From the NCBI GenBank assembly GCA_030653935.1, contig JAURYL010000055.1, positions 1 to 50,617 on the forward strand: 50,617 nucleotides of DNA, written 5' to 3'. The DNA is from Pseudomonadota bacterium. GTDB taxonomy: Bacteria > Pseudomonadota > Gammaproteobacteria > Burkholderiales > Thiobacillaceae. Each line of letters opens with the position of its first letter. The stretch's first letter is position 1. The notes beneath the pieces were generated by a model. The model did no database searches. It saw only the letters and a list, made by a program, of their open reading frames with translations, and was not told the DNA's origin. Shown one piece after another: positions 37,758-45,023 of the stretch. The translations under genes and the position numbers were made by a program.

Positions 37758-40259
37758 ATGTCTCAGCTTTCCCTGCTTACCCCGTCCTCCGACTACCACC
37801 CCCTTCCCCACGCCTGGGACGAAATGTGGGATACGCAAACCGGCGTGCGCCCGCACTGGGCGCATCTGGTCGAGGGCATGACCCGGCTGGGCGCGCGCGA
37901 GTGGGCGGCGCGCGGACAGCGCATTACCCGGCTGCTGCGCGAAAACGGGGTCACCTATCACGTCTACGGCGACCCGCGCGGCGGTAGTCGCACCTGGGAA
38001 CTCGACCCGATCCCTCTGGTGCTCGACGGCAACGAGTGGCTGTCAATCGCCGCCGGGCTGGATCAACGCGCACGCCTGCTCGACCTGCTGCTGCGCGATC
38101 TCTACGGCGCGCAGACCGTACTCAAGCGTGGCCTGCTGCCACCGGAACTGGTTTACGGCCATGCGGGCTATCTGCGCCCGATGCTCGGCGCGCTGCCCTC
38201 CGACAAAAGGCAACTGCTGCTCTACGCGGCGGACCTCGCGCGCGGGCCGGATGGCCAGGTCTGGGTGGTGGCGGATCGCACGCAAGCACCTTCCGGCGCC
38301 GGATATGCCCTGGAAAACCGCGCGGTGATGGCGCGCACCTTCCCGGAACTCCTGGAAGGCGCCGGCGTGGCCAAACTCACCCACTGGCTGAAAGCGGTGC
38401 AGGCGGCGCTGCTCAAACTGTCGCCGCGCGAACAGCCGCATGTGGTGCTGCTCAGCCCCGGTCCCGCCAACGAGACCTACTTCGAGCATGCCTACCTGGC
38501 AGCCCGCCTGGGCTACACCCTGGCCCAGGGCGACGACCTCACCGTGCGCGACGGGCGGGTCTGGCTGAAGGCGGTATCCGGCCTCAAGCCCGTCGATGTA
38601 ATCCTGCGCCGCCTCGACGAGGACTGGTGCGACCCGCTGGAACTGCGGCAAGACTCGCGCCTGGGTACCGCCGGGCTGATCGAGGCGCTGCGCCGCGGCA
38701 CGGTGGCGATGGCCAATCCACCCGGTTCCGGCCTGCTGGAAAACCCCGCGCTCCTGCCCTTCCTGCCCGGCCTGGCGCGGGCACTGCTGGGCGAGGACCT
38801 GGCCCTCCCCACCGCCGCCACCTGGTGGTGCGGGCAGGAGAAGGAATGCGAATACGTGCTGGCCAACCTGCCACATCTGGTGCTCAAACCCATCGCCCGC
38901 GGCCAGAGCAGCGAAACCGTACTGGGCGCGCACCTGGACCGCAGGCAACTGGCCACCTGGCGCGCGCGCATCCGCGCGCGGCCGCATCTCTACGTCGGCC
39001 AACAGCCGATGGCGCTGTCCAGTGTGCCGGCGCTACGCGACCACCGTCTGGCGCCGCAGCATATGAGCTTGCGCGCCTTCCTGGTCAGCCAGGGCGACGG
39101 CTATGTCGCCATGCCCGGCGGCCTCACCCGTTGCGGCGATGGCACCTTGTTGTCTGGTCAGAGTGGCGCCTTGTCGAAAGACACCTGGGTCACCCCGGCG
39201 CCGCCCAAGGCGATTCCCTCCAGCGTGCGACTCTGGACCGCACACCCGGAGGAAATGGAAATCCTCACCAGCCGCGCGGCGGACAACCTGTTCTGGGCGG
39301 GGCGCTACCTGGAACGCGCGGAGGGGGTGGCGCGCCTGCTGCGCGCGCTGCTCGACGGCCTCTGGGAAGAAGAAACCACGCCCGGCCAGGTGCCGGTCCT
39401 GACCGCCTTGATGCGCATGGTCGGCCACCAGCCCGTCAACCGCGGCCTGATGGCACAAGCCGACTTTCCCGCGACTTTGGCGGCCGAGGTGCACGACCTG
39501 ATCACCCACAAGGATCATCCCGGCAACCTCGCCCATACCGTGCGCGCCCTGCTTGGCTGCGCCTACAGCACGCGCGAGTACTGGTCGGTGGCGATCTGGC
39601 GCCTGCTCGACCGCATCGAACGCGACTGGAGCAAACGCCGCCGTAACCGTGGGCATGAACGCAGCGACCTCTGGCTCGGCCATTTGATCGACAGCCTGGC
39701 CGGTCTCGCCGGCCTCGCCTCGGAAACCTTGCCGCGCGCGGATGCCTTTCGTTTCTTCGACCTTGGCCGCCGCATCGAACGCGGTCTCATCGCCAGCAAC
39801 GTGCTCTCCCGCATCCTGGAATCACGGCTCAGCGATGAAGCACAACGCGAAAGCCTGTCTCTGGTACTGCAAAGCGCGGACAGCCTGGTCACCTTCCGCC
39901 GCCGCTACCGAGGCGAACCGTTCCTCGCCGGGGTGCTGCAACTGCTGCTGTGGGACACGGACAGCCCGCGCGCGCTGGTTTTTCAACTCAACACCGCGCG
40001 CCTGCACCTCGGCGAAATCGCCCGCCCACTACAACACTGCGAGGCGCGGCATTTGCTGCACGACGCGGAACAACGCCTGCTCGCCAGCGCCTCCAACATG
40101 ACCGACCCGGATGTGGGCAACGATCAACGCGCACTATTGCTACGCACTCTGAACGAGGTCACCAGCGCCCTCAGCGCCGCCTCCAGCGCCATCACCCAGA
40201 CCTGGTTCACCCATGTGCAGGAACTGCATTCCCTGAACGCGGGGGAGGTGCGGGCATGA
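37758..40259 (+). CDS. Circularly permuted ATP-grasp protein fused to an alpha-E domain
   Basis: An 833-aa cytoplasmic protein. Residues about 1-480 match the circularly permuted type 2 ATP-grasp family (GVTYHVYGDPRGGSRTWELD, PIPLVLDGNEW, VLLSPGPANETYFEHAYLA, VILRRLDEDWCDPLELRQDS, ANPPGSGLLENPALLPFLP, LVLKPIARGQSSETV). The remainder is a helical alpha-E domain (LTSRAADNLFWAGRYLERAE, FFDLGRRIERGLIASNVLSR). ATP-grasp enzymes join a carboxylate to an amine, so with the neighbouring transglutaminase-like proteases it is predicted to make or modify a peptide or protein tag; the product is unknown. The gene is intact and presumably once co-transcribed with its neighbours. Confidence 0.92.
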   Translation: MSQLSLLTPSSDYHPLPHAWDEMWDTQTGVRPHWAHLVEGMTRLGAREWAARGQRITRLLRENGVTYHVYGDPRGGSRTWELDPIPLVLDGNEWLSIAAGLDQRARLLDLLLRDLYGAQTVLKRGLLPPELVYGHAGYLRPMLGALPSDKRQLLLYAADLARGPDGQVWVVADRTQAPSGAGYALENRAVMARTFPELLEGAGVAKLTHWLKAVQAALLKLSPREQPHVVLLSPGPANETYFEHAYLAARLGYTLAQGDDLTVRDGRVWLKAVSGLKPVDVILRRLDEDWCDPLELRQDSRLGTAGLIEALRRGTVAMANPPGSGLLENPALLPFLPGLARALLGEDLALPTAATWWCGQEKECEYVLANLPHLVLKPIARGQSSETVLGAHLDRRQLATWRARIRARPHLYVGQQPMALSSVPALRDHRLAPQHMSLRAFLVSQGDGYVAMPGGLTRCGDGTLLSGQSGALSKDTWVTPAPPKAIPSSVRLWTAHPEEMEILTSRAADNLFWAGRYLERAEGVARLLRALLDGLWEEETTPGQVPVLTALMRMVGHQPVNRGLMAQADFPATLAAEVHDLITHKDHPGNLAHTVRALLGCAYSTREYWSVAIWRLLDRIERDWSKRRRNRGHERSDLWLGHLIDSLAGLAGLASETLPRADAFRFFDLGRRIERGLIASNVLSRILESRLSDEAQRESLSLVLQSADSLVTFRRRYRGEPFLAGVLQLLLWDTDSPRALVFQLNTARLHLGEIARPLQHCEARHLLHDAEQRLLASASNMTDPDVGNDQRALLLRTLNEVTSALSAASSAITQTWFTHVQELHSLNAGEVRA

Positions 40260-40284
40260 ATGCCCCCCTGGTGCGCTCGCTTTT

Positions 40285-40382
40285 CTCCCCCCTTTTTCAA
40301 AGGGGGGCCGGGGGGGGGGGCGGGCGCTCGCACGCGCACAACCCTTGGAGAAATCCCCCTCAATCCCCCTTTTGGAAAGGAA
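40285..40382. repeat. Family G element
   Basis: CTCCCCCCTTTTTCAAAGG at the left and AAATCCCCCTCAATCCCC ending TTTTGGAAAGG at the right, with a G-tract of about ten (40311-40320) in the middle. It separates the ATP-grasp gene from the downstream transglutaminase gene. Confidence 0.8.
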
Positions 40383-40383
40383 C

Positions 40384-40494
40384 GTAGGGTGCGCCGTGCG
40401 CACCGATTCACGCTTAATGGTGCGCACGGCGCAGCGGAGTCGTTGCGCTTCAGCGCTTACGAATCCGGCGTGCTCCTTGCGAGTGCACCCTACG
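40384..40494. repeat. GTAG-headed inverted pair, GTGCGC family
   Basis: GTAGGGTGCGCCGTGCGCACC at the left edge (split here as GTAGGGTGCGCC and GTGCGCACC) and GTGCACCCTAC at the right edge, enclosing another copy of the GTGCGCACGGCGC palindrome. A sequence-distinct REP-like doublet, abutting the family G element at 40285-40382. Confidence 0.75.
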
Positions 40495-40552
40495 ATTTCG
40501 TGGATAAATGGCTAATGGACTATCTCGGTTTAATAAAGGGGGAAGCCCGGCC

Positions 40553-41431
40553 ATGACCCGTTTCCACATCGAACACCTCACCCGCTATCGCTACGCCCAG
40601 AGTGTCGACCTCAACTACGGCGAAGCGCGGATGCTGCCCCGCGACACCCCCGGTCAGCGTGTCCTGGAAAGCCATCTGGAGTTGCATCCGAGCATCGACG
40701 ACAGCCAGGAGCGGCGCGATGCCTGGGGCAATCGGGTGGTCTGGTTCATGTCGCGGCAACCCCACCATGTATTGAGCGTGACGGGCCACAGTCTGGTCGA
40801 ACGCGAACATTCCCCAGCAGCGACAGACTCGCCCCCCTGGGAAGCAATCGCCAAGCGCCAGAACCCCCTCTCCGTCGAGGCCAGCGCCGCGCGTGAGTTC
40901 TGTCTGGAATCGCCCATGATCGCGCGGCACGCGGAAGCCACCGAGTACGCCCGCGCCAGCTTCCCGGCCGGACGCCCTCTGCTCGAAGCCGTGGCTGACC
41001 TCGCCGCGCGCATCCACGCCGAATTCCAGTACCGACCCAATGCCACCGATATCGACACCCCCCTGTCCGAAGTGCTCAAGGAACGCCACGGCGTCTGCCA
41101 GGACTTCGCCCACCTCGCTCTGGCCGGGCTGCGCGGTCTGGGGTTGGCCGCCCGCTACGTCAGCGGCTATCTGGAAACCACGCCGCCGCCAGGCCAGGCG
41201 CGTCAAGTGGGCGCGGATGCCACCCACGCCTGGATTGCTGTATGGCTACCCGACCTGGGTTGGTTCGATTTCGATCCCACCAATGGCGTGGCGACAGGTG
41301 TTGGTCATCTGACCCTCGCATGGGGGCGCGACTACAGTGACGTCCCACCGTTCAAGGGCGTGCTTCATGGCGGCGATACGCACACTTTGGAGGTCGGCGT
41401 GACCGTGACCCGACTTGAGGGCGAGGGCTGA
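40553..41431 (+). CDS. Transglutaminase-like cysteine protease
   Basis: A 292-aa protein of the bacterial transglutaminase-like family. The N-terminal beta domain (FHIEHLTRYRYAQSVDLNYG, about 1-85) is followed by the transglutaminase core with the triad C182 (HGVCQDFAHLAL), H225 (ATHAWIAVWLP) and D241 (WFDFDPTNG). It has no signal peptide, so it should act in the cytoplasm with the ATP-grasp/alpha-E protein, probably as an amidase/peptidase rather than a cross-linking enzyme. The start at 40553 matches the family; the preceding 290 bases are repeats, which may reduce co-transcription. Confidence 0.92.
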   Translation: MTRFHIEHLTRYRYAQSVDLNYGEARMLPRDTPGQRVLESHLELHPSIDDSQERRDAWGNRVVWFMSRQPHHVLSVTGHSLVEREHSPAATDSPPWEAIAKRQNPLSVEASAAREFCLESPMIARHAEATEYARASFPAGRPLLEAVADLAARIHAEFQYRPNATDIDTPLSEVLKERHGVCQDFAHLALAGLRGLGLAARYVSGYLETTPPPGQARQVGADATHAWIAVWLPDLGWFDFDPTNGVATGVGHLTLAWGRDYSDVPPFKGVLHGGDTHTLEVGVTVTRLEGEG

Positions 41432-41567
41432 GCTGGTGACGTGGTCGATGTTGTGTTTGCACCGTTCATCAATCGACTCCGGTAGCGTCAGAGCATTGCT
41501 CGATACGCACAACTTGATGTCCGGCGCCTTCTCCGTGAGTTCGCGGAAGGCGACAAATTCAACGCGC

Positions 41568-42950
41568 TTAGCCGAGCTTCTCGCGCAGTCTATTCAAGAC
41601 CGCCTGCTCGCCGCGCACGCGAAAGAACGCACCCGCATCATCAGCACGCTCCGCCAGCACCTCACAGCACGCGAAAACTTCCTTGCGCAGTTGCTGTGCC
41701 GACCAGGATAGAAAAAGCTCGGTCTCGACCTGGTCGCGCTGGAAATACCTGACGATCGCCTGGTGCAACATCGCGATGTCGTCAACGCGGCGCGCGCTCA
41801 TCACGATGCAATCGGGGTAGCTGGCGCGGAGTGCTGCTTCGTGTTCGGCTTGCGCCGCTGCATCGCCAACATGATCGATCTTGTTGAAGACGCGGATGCG
41901 CGGCACATCGTGCGCGCCGATCTCGTTCAGCACTTCGTTGGTGGTTTCGATCTGCCGTTCAAAGCCGGGATCGCTCGCATCGATGACGTGGAGCAGCAGC
42001 GACGCATCCAGCGCCTCTTCGAGCGTGGACTTGAACGACGCGACCAGCCCATGCGGCAGCTTCTTGATGAAACCGACCGTGTCGCTGACCAACACGCGCG
42101 GGATGCTCTCGGGGTAAAGACTGCGCACGGTCGTGTCGAGCGTCGCGAAGAGTTTGTCGGCGATCAGCACCTCGCTACCGGTGAGTGCGCGCATCAAGGT
42201 GGATTTGCCCGCGTTGGTGTAGCCGACCAGCGCCACGCTGGCGAGCCCCTCGTTCGCGAGCCGGCGCGCGCGCTGCGTCTTGCGCTCAAGCTCCATCGCG
42301 ACGATCTCCTTCTGTAGCTCGGAGATGCGGTCGCGATTCTTGCGTTTGTCCAGTTCGGTGTGCGACTCGCCGGCACCGCGCCCGCCCATGCCGCTGCGCT
42401 GCCGCCCTTGCGGCCCCGCGAGTTTCGCCGCCTCGCGCAGGCGCGGCGCCAGGTAGCCCAAACGCGCTATTTCCACCTGCGCGCGCGCAGCGGGTGAGCG
42501 CGCGTTGCGGTGGAAAATTTCGAGGATGACCATGGTGCGATCCATCACCTGACAGCCGACCTCTTTTTCGAGATTGCGCGCCTGTGACGGGGATATTTCG
42601 TGGTCCACGAAGAGGGCGTCGATCTGCTCGGTCGAGACCATGGCGCTACCGTCGTCCCCCATGGAGAGAGTGGGTGAGGGATTCGGCGACGCGAGGTCGG
42701 GCTCCATTTCGATGTCGGGTTCGTGGTTAACGAAGCGGCGTATCTCCTCCCGCTTTCCGACGCCCAGATACGCCACCTTGTCGAAGCCGCTACGTTTTTG
42801 CGTGAACGTGCGGATGACCGTGAATCCCAATGTTTTTGCGAGCTCACGCAGCTCGGTCAGCGACGCCCCGAATTCAACGTCGCTCACGCTCGGCCGCTGC
42901 ACCGCCGCCACGATGGCGTACTGGGGCTTATCTTTGTCATCGCTTTGCAT
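41568..42950 (-). CDS. hflX: HflX-type ribosome-associated GTPase
   Basis: A 460-aa GTPase that splits stalled or stressed 70S ribosomes. The HflX N-terminal domain (about 10-175, with DALFVDHEISPSQARNLEKE and RTMVILEIFHRNARSPAAR), a linker (GQ-RSGMGGRGAGESHTELD style, 176-235) and the G domain (G1 GYTNAGKST at 243-251, FATLDTT, DTVGFI, NKIDHV) are all present. A low-complexity insert of about 28 residues (76-104) interrupts the N-terminal domain; its DNA (CCCTCACCCACTCTCTCC) resembles dispersed C-rich repeats, so it may be a tolerated repeat insertion. No hfq is adjacent. A minus-strand terminator lies just upstream. Confidence 0.93.
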   Translation of the reverse strand: MQSDDKDKPQYAIVAAVQRPSVSDVEFGASLTELRELAKTLGFTVIRTFTQKRSGFDKVAYLGVGKREEIRRFVNHEPDIEMEPDLASPNPSPTLSMGDDGSAMVSTEQIDALFVDHEISPSQARNLEKEVGCQVMDRTMVILEIFHRNARSPAARAQVEIARLGYLAPRLREAAKLAGPQGRQRSGMGGRGAGESHTELDKRKNRDRISELQKEIVAMELERKTQRARRLANEGLASVALVGYTNAGKSTLMRALTGSEVLIADKLFATLDTTVRSLYPESIPRVLVSDTVGFIKKLPHGLVASFKSTLEEALDASLLLHVIDASDPGFERQIETTNEVLNEIGAHDVPRIRVFNKIDHVGDAAAQAEHEAALRASYPDCIVMSARRVDDIAMLHQAIVRYFQRDQVETELFLSWSAQQLRKEVFACCEVLAERADDAGAFFRVRGEQAVLNRLREKLG

Positions 42951-43033
42951 TCTGCGTTTGCTTCTGTTGAGTGGGCGGGGTGCGGATAGTACCCGCCAAA
43001 ATAATCGTCTCCGCTATCCCGATCGGTTATCCA

Positions 43034-43066
43034 TAAAAAAGCCAGCCCTCCGTGCGGAGAGCGGGC
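43034..43066 (-). terminator. Intrinsic terminator upstream of hflX
   Basis: On the minus strand GCCCGCTCTCCG, loop CAC, GGAGGGCTGGC, then TTTTTT (A-run 43035-43040 on the plus strand). It points toward hflX but no minus-strand gene ends here now, so it may be the leftover end of a gene replaced by the repeat/IS region. Confidence 0.65.
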
Positions 43067-43095
43067 AAAACACCTGTTCCTGGACAGTTCCGCGC

Positions 43096-43193
43096 GTAGC
43101 TTGGGTTAGCCGACGTCTTCATGTCGGCGTAACCCAACATGGCAGCGTTGCAGTCGGGTGACGGCGCTAAAAGACGCGCCTAACCCGACCTAC
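43096..43193. repeat. GTAG-headed inverted pair, GGGTTAG family
   Basis: GTAGCTTGGGTTAGCCGAC at the left and its diverged partner ending TAACCCGACCTAC at the right; each half is itself a hairpin (GGGTTAGCCGAC/GTCGGCGTAACCC). Another REP-like doublet with the same GTAG head as other families here. Confidence 0.8.
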
Positions 43194-43258
43194 GGGACTC
43201 GGCCAGAAGAAACGAAGCCACCAGAGCAGTCGCCACGCACGCGCAAGCGGAGCCTGCG

Positions 43259-43353
43259 CCCCCTTTTTTAAAGGGGGAATGAGGGGGATTTAGCGACGTT
43301 TGCCTGAGTGGCTGCCTCAGAAATCCCCCCTATCCCCCCTTTGATAAAGGGGG
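43259..43353. repeat. Family G element, full copy
   Basis: CCCCCTTTTTTAAAGGGGG, AATGAGGGGGATTT at one end and AAATCCCCCCTATCCCCC with TTTGATAAAGGGGG at the other, around a variable centre of about 30 bases. The ends match the copy at 30631-30733 nearly base for base while the centre differs, which suggests a mobile or converting end sequence. Confidence 0.88.
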
Positions 43354-43395
43354 AACCACTGCGCCAACCGCATCACCAGTTAACGAGAAAAGAGC

Positions 43396-43460
43396 CTTTC
43401 CAAAGGGGGGCTGGGGGGGATTTGCACTCGGCGTAGTCAAGTAAAAGACTCCCCCCTTGG
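43396..43460. repeat. Family G element, partial copy
   Basis: CCTTTCCAAAGGGGGGCTGG with GGGGGATTT, then after about 25 bases ACTCCCCCCTTGG. It lies 40 bases after the full copy. The rest of the 42951-43697 gap holds no gene that I can support. Confidence 0.65.
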
Positions 43461-43697
43461 CCAGAAGGAACGAAGCCGGCAAGCCCTAAAGGCTACCGGC
43501 TCCGTGGACCATAACGCCGACGCCACAACCGGAACGCCTCCACAGCCTCGACCCAAGGAAGCGCTCATGTACCCCGTCATGCCCGCGAAGGTGGGCATCC
43601 ATTGTGTTGATTCCACCGGGTTCCCGCCGCAGCCTGACCTCGAACGGGGTCATCGTGGACGAGAACGACGAGCCAGGGGTTTATCTAAGTGCCCACT

Positions 43698-45012
43698 ACT
43701 GTCCGGTTAAAAGAATGGATGAACCGCTGAAAGCCAAGACTGACGCGGGTTCCCGAGCGAAAGAGGGTGGTGTCGATTTGAATGGAGAGGCCCGATTCCG
43801 GCAGCCTCCCGGGCTTTGGCCGGGAGATCGCCATGAATGTCGGCAAGACACTGTTTGCCCAACTGATGGACTTTCTGCCGTGGACGGCATTTGCCCGGTA
43901 CGTGGCTCGCTACGATGGCGACAAAGGGGTGCGCACGCTGTATTGCGCGGAGCAGTTCCGGGTCATGGCTTTTGCCCAATTGACCTACCGGGAGAGCCTG
44001 CGCGACATCGAAACCTGTCTGTCGGCCCAGTCCGCCAAGCTCTACCACATGGGATTTCGCGAGCCGGTGCGACGCTCGACCCTGGCCGATGCCAACGAAT
44101 CGCGCGATTGGCGCATCTGGGCCGACTTCGCACAGCGCCTGATCATCCAGGCGCGGGCGCTCTATGCCAGCGAAAACTTGGGGCTGGAATTGACGAATAC
44201 GGTGTACGCCCTGGATTCGACGACCATCGACCTGTGCCTGTCGCTGTTTCCCTGGGCGCACTTCCGCTCGACCAAGGCTGCCGTGAAGATGCACACACTG
44301 CTCGACCTGAAGGGCAACATTCCGAGCTTCATCCATGTTTCCGATGGCAAGCTGCACGATGTGCATGCGCTCGATTTGCTGCCCCTGGAAGCCCGGCGCC
44401 ATCTACGTGATGGATCGCGGTTACGTCGATTTCGGGCGGCTGCATGTCCTGCATCTGGCAGGCGCCTTCTTCGTCACGCGAGCCAAGTCGAACATGAACT
44501 TCCATCGGGTCTATTCGGCCAAGACGGACCGCAGCACTGGCCTCATTTGCGACCAGACCATCGCCTTGGATGGCCACTACACCAAGAAGGGCTACCCCGA
44601 CCACCTGCGTCACGTCCGCTTCAAAGACCCCGAGTCCGGCAAGACGTTCGTCTTCCTCACCAACCAGATGACCTTGCCGGCTGCGAGCATCTGCGCCCTC
44701 TACAAGAGTCGCTGGCAGGTGGAACTCTTCTTTAAGTGGATCAAGCAGCATCTTCGGATCAAACGGTTTTTTGGTACGTCGGAGAATGCGGTCAAGACGC
44801 AAATCTGGATCGCGGTGTCAGTCTATGTCCTGGTTGCCATCATCAAGAAGCGGCTCAACCTGGATGCCTCGCTCTACACTTTGCTACAGATTTTGTCGGT
44901 CACCCTTTTCGAGAGAATGCCCATCCAGCAAGCCTTCCCAGGCGATGCCAACAGAACCAATCAGGGTGACGCGTGCAACCAATTGAATTTGTTCATTATT
45001 TAACCGGACAGT
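43698..45012 (+). mobile_element. IS4-family insertion sequence (DUF4372-type)
   Basis: Terminal inverted repeats ACTGTCCGGTTAA (43698-43710) and TTAACCGGACAGT (45000-45012) match perfectly and extend to CTACTGTCCGGTTAAA if flanking bases are included. Length is about 1.3 kb with one transposase gene. No clear target-site duplication flanks it. The transposase carries a frameshift, so the copy is probably inactive. It separates the hflX/repeat region from the defence-like gene set. Confidence 0.9.
43833..45003 (+). pseudogene. IS4-family transposase with one frameshift
   Basis: DDE transposase of the IS4 group with an N-terminal DUF4372 segment (MNVGKTLFAQLMDFLPW, FRVMAFAQLTYRESLRDIE). Catalytic parts are TVYALDSTTIDLCLSLFPW (first D), IYVMDRGYVDFGRL (second D) and the YREK-like region SRWQVELFFKWIKQHLRI (E). 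An extra base at about 44391 shifts the frame: GAAGCCC is found where GAACCC would give LEPGAIYVMDRGY. The stop codon (45001-45003) lies in the right terminal repeat. GGGAGA lies before the start at 43833. Confidence 0.9.
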
Positions 45013-45023
45013 AGCGTACTGAA

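Noticed and set aside
43833-45003. Programmed frameshift in the IS4 transposase
   Set aside because: There is no slippery heptamer at the switch site near 44391, and IS4 relatives use one continuous frame; a plain one-base insertion explains it.
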